NCBI GenBank assembly: GCA_034509425.1
Contig: JAVTVJ010000011.1
Span: forward strand, 1,240,001-1,304,000
Length of the DNA stretch: 64,000 nucleotides
Direction: 5' to 3'
Source: Eopsaltria australis
Lineage: Eukaryota; Chordata; Aves; Passeriformes; Petroicidae
Shown piece by piece: positions 12,847 through 25,425 of the stretch (within the stretch, counting starts at the first letter, position 1; each line of letters starts with the position of its first letter). Below the pieces are notes generated by a model. The model had not been told where the DNA came from. It did not search any database and saw nothing but the letters and a program-made list of their open reading frames with translations. The translations under genes and the position numbers were made by a program.

Positions 12847-13311
12847 TGTTAAGAACCAATTAGTGAGATGCCACTGCCGGAATTAAGGTGCAAATGAGAC
12901 CACATGCAGAAGTCAACAATATAGATTTTATTTAACAATAAATGTGAGGTAGACAGATAGAAAAGAATAGAAAAAGAAAGATAGAGACTAAGAGAGATCA
13001 AGCAGAAGATTGTCACCACCCACGGATTCAGAGGCATCCCAGTGTTCCTTCTTCACGCTCTGCTTCTTGGTTGTGGAGTTCTGAGGTTGTTCAAAACTTT
13101 TCACCATTTAGACATCTTAGCAAACAAACGAATTAATGCTCATTGGTTACACAGTTCTTTTGTTGTGTTGGTTGAATGATTCCCTCACTTCTGATGCCAA
13201 TTAGGCCCCATGTTCAGTCTTTCTCTTCTTTTGCATTGGTTTTTTGAATTGATGGGTTCCAAGTCAGTCATCGTGATCTCCCCCTGCCAGAATTACCTTT
13301 TACTCATCACA
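12847..13311 (-). mobile_element. Solo LTR, avian ERVK type, minus strand
   Basis: Read on the minus strand it starts TGTGATGAGTAAAAGG and ends TTCTTAACA, so it has the TG...CA ends of a retroviral LTR. Inside are features I associate with songbird ERVK LTRs: 'ggtggtgacaatcttctgct', a C/T-rich tract (minus-strand sense of 12953-13007), AATAAA (plus-strand TTTATT, 12927-12932), and close to the 3' end 'caccttaattccggcagtgg'. No primer-binding site or gag-like frame follows, so it is a solo LTR left by recombination. I see no clean 6 bp target duplication at the flanks, so the insertion is old or the edges are off by a few bases. Confidence 0.8.
12927..12932 (-). terminator. Polyadenylation signal of the ERVK-type LTR
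   Basis: AATAAA on the minus strand, about 80 bp before the LTR 3' end, as expected for the R/U5 boundary. Confidence 0.6.
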
Positions 13312-14689
13312 GCGGATTTCAGCACAGCTGCTAATTTGGCTTTCCTTTTGTTTGACCAGTGATATGCGTGTAAGCATTTTCTTCTTTACACTGTTTGCCA
13401 CAGTGGGAATTTTTGTCTAGATATATTAACCAAGATGAGCTAACCAGATCTCACCTCCACTAGACCTTGAGTTAGGTCCATCCTGTTGCTTCATTCTGTG
13501 CTTATCTCATGGCAAAGCCCACAGAGACAGGCAACTGTGCTCTTTAGAAAACAAAACCTGAACTGTTTCATTTATGCCTAGAGTAGAGATTTTCAAATTT
13601 TCTTAAAAGAAATACACTAAGGGAAACATTATTTTCATTTTAAATTAGGTCCAAAATCACATAATTCTTGCAGAATTCTACTCAAGAAGGCAAAGAAATA
13701 TTTTTTTAGGTTCGTAAATGATTTAGACAAGCACACAAGACATCTAATGCTGTTATGCAGAGAATCTTCCTGTAAAAACCTGGGTCTTACTAAAGTGACA
13801 GATAAGATTTAAAACGTTCTGCTACTATTATCTGCCTTCTTTTCAACAGCACTGATGAAAGTCTGCAAGTATGGTAAACAGGATGCAGTCTGGGTGGCTC
13901 TTACCCAGCTGGGGCAGTACTGGTCCACAAGAGGCATGCCTGAGTCAGTGCCTTTATGCCAGAGACCTTCATCATTCCAGTCATGCTGGCTAAATACATA
14001 CAGTGGGAGGAAAACTTGACTGACAGTGAAGTTTACCTTTTTTGTCTCTGAATTTTGTGGAAATGAGCAAATTCAGTCTGATTCAGTCTATGAATGATTA
14101 GTGTTTCTTACATGATCTTCTGAGATGTCTTTATTTAAATATTGATGGAAAAGACCACTCAAATTTTAATATATATAAAAAAATCATCAACTAATAATGT
14201 ATCTTTGCCATTGTACCAGTGAAAATCCCAATGAAAATCAAACTCTAATGGTAAATGTTGCATTTCTCAAGGGTTTCTCATTTCTAGCTATTTTAAATAG
14301 CAGTGAAATGCAATCTTAATGATGCATGTCAAAAATATATACTTAATACTTGTATGCTATATTGAGGTGTTCTGAACCATATTTCAAATCAATTGCAAGC
14401 ATCAGTGAAAATTTCAAAATAAAAATATCATTATAATAATAAATTAATGCCAATTATTGACTTGAAACTAAAATGAAACATCTGCTGTATCATAGGAATT
14501 ATTTAGCACTAATGTTTTACTTTCAGAGGTTTATTTAAGATTTTAATTGGAATTTCATATTTACTGACTAGACATATCTGGACTAGATTTTTAAAACAGT
14601 ATAGAATATAATGAATGTTAATGAAGAGAAAGTAAAATAAATTTTAAAATGTTAATATTTGCTGCAGAAGATGTATTACGTTCTACTTC
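13312..14689. other. Intergenic, no gene seen
   Basis: AT-rich DNA with no open frame of note and no recognisable repeat. Confidence 0.55.
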
Positions 14690-15110
14690 TTTGCTCTTTG
14701 TCTTTCTTCTGTTTCTTTGGTTGTATCTCTAGAGATTTCCCTTTATCCTTTTAGTGTTCTTGACTTATTCTACCTACCCTCCTTTCCCCTAGTTACAGAT
14801 GCACAGAAAAAAGTATTCAAAAATCTTTTTTGTTAATTAATTATTTTCCTTTGATTTCATTATTATTTTCATTTTTTTATCTTTAACTTTTCTAGGACTT
14901 TTTATTAATTTCTATTATTCTATAATTTTCTCTTTCTTCTTGCATTTTTCTCATTTGTCTCATGTAAATAATATTCTCTGCCACTATCTTTCTCTACGAT
15001 TCCCCCCTTTCCTTCTTTTTTTTCTATTATTCTCTTGTCTTTTCCTACTCTCATTCTCCCCCAATCTGTTGTGTTTCCCTGTACTTTTCTTCTGTTTCCT
15101 ATCATAAACT
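14690..15110. repeat. Pyrimidine-rich block (plus strand)
   Basis: About 420 bp in which C and T strongly dominate the plus strand, with many TTTC, TTCT and CCTTT runs and few G. The complementary minus-strand frame is correspondingly rich in K, E, R and N and should not be read as a gene. It may be a decayed (TTC/TTTC) simple repeat. Confidence 0.7.
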
Positions 15111-16079
15111 GATCATTTGTCTGCTGCCAACAAACCAGCATCTAAAAGCTGGATTTTAGAACAGTATTCTGAATCTACATCACTAGCAAAAAAAGCAAAA
15201 GTTGTAACACTATTGCTTTCATGCTATATTCATATTGGTTGCAGATTGTAGTGCAAAACTCCAGTATGTTTTTATTTTCCAATATTTGTAGTGGAGCACA
15301 CACACCTCGTTCTTGGATAAGAAGCAGGACTAGTATGTGGACTGCTAAGTATGGGACAAATACAGAATAAGAAAAAATTAAGAAATAAGAGGCAATAACA
15401 TTATTTTTTCTTAAGAAACCATTTATTTTACTTTGCTCTATGGTGGATCATGCTAGAGAGTGATTAAAATAAATATTCAGGGAAATGGATGAAAAATATG
15501 CAGATGCAATCACAGATTAAAGTGAGATTCACATTTCAAGTTTCTATTGTTGTCATTCAAGATGGTACTTAATATGAGCAATGCAGTGAGATCAAGATGA
15601 AACGCTAGTCAACATCATTGATAAGAGCTTTTTGAGTCTTAATTTGTGTATAATTGTGTCTGAATAGCAGCTTTTTTTGTTATATTTTGGGGGTTTTTTT
15701 GTCCTTTTTATTACTCTGATTTACTAATAGTACAGATAAACAAATGAGGAATGTGAATCTAGTGCTGTGTGGAAAACAGAAGGACCTGGAAATCACCAGA
15801 ATACTGAAGGGAGTTCTTCATTGACTACTTTTCTTTGAACAGTCAAAGCTTATCAACTACTTATAAAAATTAGTTGAATACATGTAATGAGCCCCATTCC
15901 ACAGGTCACATGAGTTTTTGGGAACTCTTTAGAAGAACACATAGATCCATCACTTTAAAATGTAAAAAGTTTTCCTACCGTGAAATTACAGACAGATAAT
16001 AAGGAAGAGAGATATGACCATGGATGAAGATCTGGCAGGTCCTTCCTTCCAGTCATTTCCCAAATAAAGAGAGAGCTGG
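15111..16079. other. Intergenic, no gene seen
   Basis: AT-rich, no gene. A short T/G tract at 15672-15700 (T7, then TTTTGGGGG and T7) belongs to the class of mixed homopolymer tracts discussed in the findings. Confidence 0.5.
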
Positions 16080-16800
16080 GTGGAATGACCTGTTAGGTAA
16101 TGCTCTTGCCTTCACAAGCAGCTGGAAAGCAAGCCTGCTCTGCTACTGAAGTTCTGTAGTTCCCATGGCAGCTGAATCTGGGGGCATGCAGGACCCATGG
16201 AGCCACTCCTTTCTCAGGTCCAGCTCACTGCAAGGTTGAGCACACAATCCCAGCAGAGACATGCACAGTATTAATGTGGCTGGGTGCACAGACTGACAAA
16301 ATGTGTCTTTTTCAGCACAGCTGTCACCCCAACATGAACAGCACTGACTGTTCCTCTGCTCCAGTTTTTCAGGATGGGAGATAATTAGTGGAATATACAC
16401 ACACACAGAGTGCACAAGTCTCTTGCATAGCTACCTGCAAAAGGTCAATCCACTTCTTAGCAGGTCCCTAAGCCACAGCTTCTCTGAGTTGCTAGCAATG
16501 GACACTCAGGACCCTCCAGCTTGTGGAGTCTCATTCCCATGTCCAGTATTGTCATCTTTTCCTTCATACGTGTTCTCCCACAGCTACCTTGTTCCCTTCC
16601 TTTCCTTACCTTTGACTCTTCTCCTTAGCAGCACCCAGTAAGTTTCTCACATCTTGCAGTGCTCTGAAAACACCTTTTGATCAGTTTGAAGCACTCCCCC
16701 AGACCTCTGCTGCCAGTCCCATGCCCACTGAGACAGCAAGCCCCTTCAGTTGCACACAATTAGAGGGAGAAAGCTCTGGGCAGGGACAATGGTCTCATTG
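16080..16800. other. GC-richer block of unknown origin
   Basis: This 0.7 kb block is visibly richer in G and C than its neighbours. It contains CTG/CAG-rich words, a short (CA)n near 16397 and CpG-poor text such as 'cagacctctgctgccagtcc'. The abrupt change of composition suggests an old inserted element or retrocopy, but I recognise no family. Frames of 72 and 90 codons cross it without any domain. Confidence 0.35.
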
Positions 16801-16944
16801 TGTGGTCTTAGAGATTGACCATTAGAAAATTTAACAAAAATTACATGTCAGGTAGAATTCATTACCTATTAATGACAGACATAGACAAGCTGCACAGGTA
16901 GTTGAAGGTACTGATACCTGATGAGAAAAGGGGCACACCCGTCT

Positions 16945-16976
16945 TGAGACATCTCTTATAGGAGAGAGATGTCTCA
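16945..16976. repeat. Perfect inverted repeat, 12 bp stem, 8 nt loop
   Basis: TGAGACATCTCT at 16945-16956 pairs with AGAGATGTCTCA at 16965-16976 around the loop 'tataggag'. Pairing stops outside the stem, so it is a simple hairpin. Confidence 0.8.
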
Positions 16977-17705
16977 TATACTCATATACATATATTTTTC
17001 ACCTCTAAAGGCTGTATCACTTCATTCACCATGGATATAATTTGAATGAATCGTTTTAAGCAGATGTCAAATTTTAACATGGCTGAAGAAGATGCTGAAG
17101 TCCATATATTATTTAATACAGATAGGTATTAAAAAGGTAAATAAACGAGAAGTAAAGAATTTACTGATTGATAGAAGATAATTGAATGGAAGGCTAGTCC
17201 TATGAGGAGAAAAAATTGATATTTGAAGTTAGTATAGTTTTGGTTGTTTGAGATATGGTTCCACCAACAATTATTTTGTAATAACATGTCAAATATTGTG
17301 AGAACATTTAATTCATTTTTTTCTAAAGAGGTTATCTCCATGAAATATTCAATATTGTTTAATTTATGCTTTTTATTTAGGCCAGGAGGAATAAAATAAA
17401 TGCAATTACAATTATACAAGTAAATGTTATTTCAAATCCTCTAGCAGCAGGAAATAGCTCAGTAACAAAATTATGTAACAGCTGCTATCACTAGTGATCA
17501 GCTTGATAATGTTTTCTCTCTCTTTTTCATTTATCAATAAGAGTTATTTCATGGCATTGTCTTCAACAGGTTGTGTAGTGAGGAAGAAATAAAGCAGATA
17601 CAGGGTACCCATGTAAATATGGAAGTAGTGAAGCAGTCTATGTCCTTTTACGTTGACACAGAAATGTCTTTGATCTTCTTTGTATAGTAAGTCAATTGTT
17701 ACCTA

Positions 17706-17730
17706 TTTGTTTTGTTTTGTTTTGTTTTTG
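17706..17730. repeat. (TTTTG)n microsatellite
   Basis: Roughly five TTTTG units, ending in T5G. Confidence 0.85.
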
Positions 17731-17990
17731 ATCACTAGAATGAGAAGTGATTGTACAGGCCCCAATGAAATAAGCCCTTGCTTTATGTTACATCAATGTT
17801 TGTGAAAGACTGAAAGTTCTGTCTGCAAACCAGAAATAAGGTGTTTTTGTCATAGTTACAATTTATGGATAGGTTGTATGGTAGCTGCATAGTTAAACCA
17901 GCATAGTTATTCAGTTAGAATTGCTGGAAAGTGATTTGGGTTTATTTGGGTCAGCTCAGCTATGAACAAAACAGGAAATAAGTATTAACT

Positions 17991-18010
17991 AAAAAAAAAA
18001 AAAAAAAAAA
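17991..18010. repeat. A20 homopolymer
   Basis: Uninterrupted run of 20 A. No retrocopy body or target duplication is evident beside it. Confidence 0.9.
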
Positions 18011-19260
18011 GATATTTTCCAAAGAAGCAAAGAGCATTGGGTGTACTGAGAAATACTGCAAATATAATGTGATACAATGAGGAGGATGTTAATGCATATC
18101 TTTAGAGACTTATCTGCTAGCAAACATTGATGTGATGTGTGGAGAAAATTATTTTGCCCACAGACTTCTGGAGACAGTAGATTCTATAAATGAAGTATCT
18201 AAAATAAGTAAAAAGCATATGTAACTCCAGGATCAGAAGAATTCATTTTAGAAAAAGGGTCAGTTTGATCCTAAGACTTGGTATTTACCAGGTATACAGC
18301 CAGATATTTATTACTCTTTGCCCAAGTAGTGGTTTCTCAGTCCATGGACAACTCTGACTTACATTGGAGAAAGTTTTTATGCTATAATACCTGTATTTCT
18401 CCTTTAGACATGTTGTTCTCAATAACATGCATATCAATCTTGTCAATTTTCCATCAAGACATACCTCAAACAACCTTTGAAGAGGTTGGTTCAGCTGCCA
18501 TGAATCTATTCTAGTTGTGGCTATCAGAGGTAGTTTCTATTTCTAGATGACTCCCTTAAAACTGGGAAAAATGTGAAGTAGCATTTTGGCAAGACCAATT
18601 ATGTTCACATGCTTTTCCTGTAAAAATAAATTTAAAATCAATTAATTCTACCTGCCATCTTCTAGTGAAAATCAGAAATCTATTGTAATTTTCATTTTTT
18701 TGTTGGTACTAACTTAATTTTTCTCACAAAACTCCTGACTAGCATGTTACCTTACTTTTGAGAAGCAATATTTGTGCACTCCTGCAGTCGTTTTCTCACT
18801 GGAGATGGAAACAAATATAGTCTGTATATACTCTAAGAGCAAGTAACTTATGTCCCTTTATTGCATTTTCAGTCTAGAATAAATAGAATTGAACATAAAG
18901 GAAGGAATTTATAATTTCTTATATCTACAGTAGCAAGACCTAGACTACTAGGACCTAGCATGATCTAGACTGCATTTCTTAAGAGTGCAAGGGCTTACTT
19001 AAATTAGAAAACAAGGCAAAGCATGAATTCTCCTCTGCCAGATCATTTTTGCCCTGGAGTCTTGCAAAAAAAAACCCAAACAACAAACTATTACACCCTA
19101 ATAATATTGCAGCACATCTGGTAAGACAAAAAAATTCCATGTTCGTTACAAAAAAGTACTTTTATAATCATTTGCAATTCAGCCATGTTTCAGTAATTGC
19201 TATCACTTATATTTGATTAGGGATCTTTCTCTCACCCTCATCTGTCTTCCAATCTCCCTT

Positions 19261-19290
19261 CCCCCCCCCCCCCCCCCATTTTTTTTTTTT
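19261..19290. repeat. C17 followed by T12
   Basis: Seventeen C (19261-19277), one A, then twelve T (19279-19290). Such a run is length-unstable and prone to sequencing error. Confidence 0.9.
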
Positions 19291-21309
19291 AATTGAGTGG
19301 TTCTTGAAATGAAATGAAGAGTTAAAGACAGCAGCATGTCAGAAGAAAGGATGTGTAAATAATAAGCCCAAATATTACTTCAGTCCCTAAGGAGAAGAAG
19401 CAATCAAAGACATTGTTTCTGACTCACTCAATTACAAATAGTCTAAACAAAGGTGCCCAGGTTGTGAAAGCAGCCTGAAATGCTTTAGAAAGTTCTAGTT
19501 ACAAAGAGACAATGCAGAAAATATTACATATGGAAATGAAATCAAATATGCAAGCACATTAAGAACTGATTCACCTTTAAAAACAGTAATCTTATTGCTT
19601 GTGTCAGAAAAATACCCTCCAAAATATGAATTCCAGTTGTGACATGCAGTCCTGGCTAAAAGTTCAAGGAATCTAGCATCCCTGAAACATGGTAGGATAT
19701 CTCAAAATTGCAAGAAAATTCAGGTTATCAGAGACTCCTGGTAGTCATCAAACCCAGACACCTGCTCAAAGCAAAACGAATGTCAAAGTAGATCAGTTTG
19801 CTCAAGACTTCTAGGTTAGTTTTGAAAACCCCCAGGAGTGTCTCTGGATAACACAGCCTTGTGTATAAACACTTGCAAGTGAATATTTTTTATTTTTCCT
19901 TTTTCTCTAGGCTGGAATTTCCATGCTGCATTCAGACTATTGCGCCTCTGTTTTCTAGTGCACCTCAGAGAATAACCTGATTCTGTCTTTTCTATTCCCC
20001 CACTTTCTCCACTGGGTGAATATAGAGTAATTTATAATGTCACAGGTTGAGCACACATGTAGGCAAGTTTTATAGACCATAACCTAAGGGCTGTGTGAAG
20101 GCGGCTATTCTTTCCCAGCCCCACCACAGTCAGAAGAGGATTTGTGGTGAATATTTTGCAATCATCTTAAATTAATTTTCCAAGAAGAAAATTTTAGTCT
20201 CCCCTCCAGTATGCCCTAACATCCTCTACTTACTCTTTCCCAATGATACCATTTCACTAACCACTGAAGAAGTTATCATTTTTTCTCCCCTTCCCTTCTA
20301 CAACACTACCATAGCATATAAAAAATTGTCCTTTTTTGTCTGAAGAATTACAAGACCATCATTTTTTGAGTCTCATGTGATCATGATTATTTGTACTTGA
20401 AGTAATTTCAGTACTGCCTTGGAGCAAAGATGCAGTTGGCATAAGTTTTTCTCATAGTACACTCCAAGATAGAGTTGGCTCTGGTGTTTCTGATTTCCCA
20501 GCCTGCTTGTTTGACTAATTAGATGTTGGGCTCAGTAGATGGTGTTGAAGTTGTTTATTCCCCATCTAATGACATTACATGTGTCACAGCAACTGGCAAT
20601 GTGAGGTGCTCAGCTTAGAAAATACACTGGAAACATCTGGGGTTAGACACTGCCAGTCTGCAGAGAGCCTTGTTTTTTCTTTACCAAAATAAAACACCCT
20701 AGAAAGAGAGAGAAAGAAAAAGATAAACAGCAATATTAATACTCAGGCGTCCATTGCATACATCGCTAATTCATGTTCAATATCTCAGAGAGAGGAAACA
20801 AAGGCACTACCTCTGCTCCTGCACATCTTTCCCTATTCTGTAATGTTGGCTTGCAACATTTTATTCAATTTTGGGCAGTATCTACTTTTTAGTTTCTAGC
20901 AGATACCCTACAGATATCTGTAGCTAAAAGTAAATGTATATTTGTAATAAATAAACAATAGCTTTGGGTCTTCCAGTGGAATCTAGATTTATTTCACACT
21001 TTTCTCATAAAGTAGTTTTGTATTCCAAATGATCACATCTGGCAGCTGCCCAAGCAAAAGAGCCCTGCCAGCTCAAAGACACACTGCCAGAACATTAATA
21101 TTCATGCTGCATTTTGGTCTTCTCATTTGTGTACTTAACTCTCTGAGACACAGGGAGGTCCGTGGGGAACACTGATGTGGGAGCTTCAGCCAGTCATGCA
21201 TCAGGATTTCATTAAAAAAAAAACAGAGAAGAATACAAATTTGAGAAGCATAGGCCCACTCCTGCCCTTAGAGAGGTTTTTTAAATAATAGCTAGCAAGC
21301 ATCAGGTGG

Positions 21310-21409
21310 GACTATAACCTGGAAGTTGCTGAAGCTGTTGACTATCCTAGCTTTCATCCGGAAGAAAGCTAGGATTGTAGGTTTGTGCTGCAGCTTCTGG
21401 ATGATACTT
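21310..21409. repeat. Long symmetric hairpin, miRNA-precursor-like or MITE relic
   Basis: The two arms pair in one register with no bulge across 100 nt. The core is a perfect 12 bp stem, ATCCTAGCTTTC at 21344-21355 with GAAAGCTAGGAT at 21364-21375, around the 8 nt loop 'atccggaa'. Outside it is a looser segment (21330-21343 with 21376-21389) with scattered pairs and wobbles. Then comes a continuous 11 bp stem, CTGGAAGTTGC at 21319-21329 with GCAGCTTCTGG at 21390-21400, counting G-U pairs. A few more pairs continue to 21310 and 21409. This resembles a pri-miRNA foldback. A decayed palindromic DNA transposon is the main alternative. No transcript evidence can be drawn from the sequence. Confidence 0.6.
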
Positions 21410-24400
21410 GAGAAATTGTAATCCAGTTCCTAAAACATCTGTAATGAGGAAAGTGAAATGTGTTACACTTTCCAATTAAAAGAAATTCACAAGCAAATCT
21501 CTTTTTTAACCCATGAGAGGTAATGTTCGATGAACTTAGGGTGTACTAGTTTATAAAAACAGATTCCAATACATGTATTCTAAATGAAACTTATTGGAAA
21601 ATATATTATTGATATTGTAAGAATTTCTTTCAAAATACACTTTTTTATAATGCAATAATTATGACAAAATAAAGATTTATGTGTGACGTTATTTGCATTC
21701 CCAAAATGTATCCTTGCATTTTCCATACCTTTTATTATGTTCTCTATAAAAAACAAGCCATTATGTAGTAGCTAGAGGGTGGTAAGAGGATTTTTTATAT
21801 CTCTTATATGAGGAACAGTGGTCCAAATCTTCAAACTATTCCTAGAACTCCAATTAAAACTGAAGGTAGTTGCAAAAGATCCTCTAGTAAAATAACATAA
21901 ATATGGAGAAAGCTTATTGTTTTCCTCTCCTTCATTCTAAATGGATTGTATTCCAACACATACATAAATGCTTTTTCTAGGCAAAGTGGGTGAGTGTGTT
22001 GTCTTTGTGTCAAGAACAGCATGGTTTAGCATGGCCACATGCAACAGTAAGCTCATTGCTTACTGATCACATTCAGCACAACCCTGTTCTTTTCTTCAAC
22101 TAGGTGCAGGTTATCAGTTAAACATTTTTTTTTCCATCCTGTAAAAGCACTTGCCTTCCAAATTAAGGAAGGCAAGAATTTTTAGAATACAACCACAAGA
22201 TTGACCAAATAATCCCTGATTCTTTCTCCTGTAGTCTATTCGTTAACTCCTTATTGTTTGTCACTTGAACTTCTTTCTGTTTGTCTCTTTTATATAGAGA
22301 TAAAATATTTTGCTAACTTTTATTTTAATCCTTACTGTAGTTATAACAAGAAAAAAAGAAAATGACAAAAACGAGCTTGTTTTGTAGAGGGAAGTTTGCA
22401 AAAAGGTTTTGATTGCAACCAAGATTCACTTTATCTGAAATGTGCCTGGTAAACAAAAATTTGAGAAATGGGACCTGTCATGTCATCAAAAAGAAAAAAA
22501 AATCAATGATCTTGAATAGATTTTGTAAAAATACAAACAGTGGGGTGTAAATAAAATGACATTTTATGAGATTTACCTTTTTTTGACTTCAAAATTTTGT
22601 AGAGGTTTAGCTATCATTGTCAAAGAGAATTATAGAAAGCATCAGATTTTAATTTAGCAGAGGGCAAAAGGACAGGTCAGAGTACTGATAGCTGCTAGGG
22701 GAAGGCAACACAGTCCCTCTAAGCTTGACTATCTTTTCTGCCCAACAGTATAGAGCAGGGATTTTTTTGACAGTTTAACCTCTTTTCAACCTTCATGAAG
22801 AATGCACAGCAAGTAACCATTAACTTTTAGAGCTTATGCATCACAGAAGATCAAGTATTCTTTAGGATGAATAAATCTCTGCTAATGTTTGAGATTTTTC
22901 ATCTAAAAATGCAGTGGATATGTAGCTCACAAGACATACACGAGACCATAGCATTTGCCCAGTATTGCTGTGACAAATTCAGCTTGTGTTGCAAAACTAA
23001 GATTTAAAGAATCCATTTCAGACTCCCCAACTAGTTTGAAAAAGCAACCTGATCATTTCAGACTATTTGCAAAGAGAGGTTTTATTCAATGCTGAATAGG
23101 TAAATGACAAAGAGCTGTTTGCTCCTGTGCTATTTTTGTCGGTCACCAAAGAAAACTTTTCCATCACACTCTTGCAGAGAAGCCCTAGTGCCAGATCAGA
23201 TTTTTTTTTTTTTTTTAAGTCAAGGAGGTTTATTGTGTACTTTCTTAATAGCATAACTTTTTGCATCAACTGATAGAATAGACACAGAAAAATCTAAGAA
23301 AAGCTAGTGCTAAAGAGTCTTGTCTTTATACACACCTAGTCATATGCTCTGGAATTAGCTACAGGAATGACTTGGGGATGACTTGTCTCCTCTCAGACAC
23401 ATATGCTTATGAAATTATTTATGTACTTTCAGGTATTCATGGCATTCTCTAGACCAAGATCTCATTTGCTTATCTTAAAATATGTTTTCAAATGAAAATC
23501 CAGCTCTTTTTTTCCTCTACTGGGTTGTGCTAAAGAGATATCTTTTCTTTGGCTACATAAACCCGAATACTCACTCTAGATAAGTGGTATTCTTCTGCTG
23601 CTACAGCACTGTGTGGGAGTACAGAGAAGGGTTAATCATTAAATAATTATGCAATGAACAAAGTGATTGATTTATTTGTCTAGTTGTGGCAAATGAGAAA
23701 ATTATAACATAGTAGCCATATTTTAAAATAGAGTGATTTCCCCGTCCATTTCCAAACTCTGTGTGCTTATATTATTTAAAAAATCCCTATTGAGTAGACC
23801 TATTTATGTATAATAATTTGGTGTCTCCAGTGCTCAAAGCTGATAGTTGCCATTTCTTTTTGTCTTAGTACCGTAGCTGCCTTCCTGCTCAGTCCACAGA
23901 AAGCTGTATGAGTGAAATTCTGGCCTGCAGCTGCCTGATTTTCAGTTGTGAAGGAAAAAAGACCTTTACTTCATTCTAAAAATGGCAATATTTTTCATTT
24001 TCCCTTAAAATGGCAGGTAACCATTCAGAAGAGAACTACAGGGGTGGACAACAGCTGTGAATGTAGTCTGTAGTATGAATGTGCTACACCACAACCTCAT
24101 TTCAAAACCAGTACAGGTAGCAGATTTGAAAAAGTTGGGAGAAGATTATATTTCCAAAAGCCTAATTAACCAAAATATGCCTTTTCCAAAACATGCCATT
24201 GACCTCACACAGTTCTGATATATCATGATATAATATTCTACCCACTCCATAGCCAAAATCTCCTCTTTTCCAAAACAGTGGAAATTATTGCAGCAGAAAA
24301 TACACTAGACCATTTTTTTTTCAAATGACTAACCTCTCCTGGGAATAATTTATTAATTCTCACTGCTTCATGTTATACTGTAAAATGTGTGTCCTTTGGA

Positions 24401-25280
24401 CGCAGTAAATTACATAAGACATGATGCAAGAAGCAATATGATTTTACAACAAAAAGTCAGAGATAAATACAAAAGACAGCTGAACTAGTGGTGAGAGTTC
24501 TCCAGTAAAATTACAGCATTTATTTAATTTAGAATTATATAAATTTGTGGAGGACGGGAGTACACCAGAATTATTATTACACAAATGTTTTATAAATAAA
24601 ATAAATCTTTTTGTGGATTTGGCTACTTTCTTCATTCTTTCATCAAAAGAACCTAAACACAAAGCTGTAATACTTAAAATGACTCTTCTCTTGTAAAATA
24701 AACCTAAAAATTCTTTCTCTTAACTGCTCTTGAAAATATTTGCATGACAAGTGAAAAGGGTACTTTCTTTTAAAGTCTTTTCAGGTTTCTTAGAAAAAGA
24801 CAGTTTCAGCTAGGCTTGCTATTTCTGCAGCTCAAATGCTTACAACCTAAATATTTGTAAAGAGTGAGAAAAATAACTCCGTTTTCTATGGCTGATTCTG
24901 AAACCTTTGTTCCCTTTCTTTGAATAGGCGTAGGCAAACATGTAATTTGTCCTGCCTTTTGTCTAACTGCAAACAATAGATTAAGTTCAGCGGAACATGC
25001 AAGGGAAAAGACAAAAGCAAACATTGTCAAGCACTTTCCATTAGCTGGAATTTTTTTCCCTGAAAATGCCAGAGTGTGGTGAAGCTTTTCTTCTCTTTGT
25101 TTTAATAATCATAGCCAGTGGGTATGGCTTTCCAGGAAATTGAAAGGTCAAGACATGTACACACTTATGGTTGGGGTGGTAGCATAGGCTTCTGCTGGAA
25201 GCTTTTGGATGACAGCTGCAAAAAGAAGAAAAATTTAAATTATTTAAGGCATAATCCAGATGGCTTTTGAGATATTATTT
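21410..25280. other. Intergenic, no gene seen
   Basis: AT-rich unique-looking DNA. A T16 run lies at 23201-23216. Open frames are all below 75 codons. Confidence 0.55.
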
Positions 25281-25425
25281 CTCCCCGATATATAATCAAA
25301 ATCTACTATTCTGCTTCAGTTTAAAGGCATTCCCTCTTGTCCTATCACTACATGTCCTTGTAAAAAGTCCCTTGCCAGATCTCTTGTAGAATCCCTGGAG
25401 CCCTCTCTTTTCCAAGTTGAAAGGT
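25281..25425 (-). mobile_element. CR1 LINE fragment, antisense
   Basis: A short piece of the CR1 3' region on the minus strand. On the plus strand it shows 'cttgtcctatcactacatgt', 'ccttgtaaaaagtccctt' and 'ctggagccctctcttttcc', which are the reverse complement of the same CR1 segment seen in sense at 1160-1300. The 3' terminal repeat is missing, so this is an internal remnant. Its edges are approximate. Confidence 0.8.

Larger units (their letters stand above)
16977..21309. other. Intergenic, homopolymers only
   Basis: 4.3 kb without a gene. It holds TTTTG units at 17706-17730, an A20 run at 17991-18010, an A/C tract at 19066-19088 and the C17/T12 tract listed separately. The DNA around 20.95-21.15 kb is unique-looking and could be conserved noncoding sequence, but only alignment would show that. 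Confidence 0.5.

Noticed and set aside
14920..15141. Minus-strand K/E/R-rich frame
   Set aside because: It is explained by the pyrimidine-rich plus strand.
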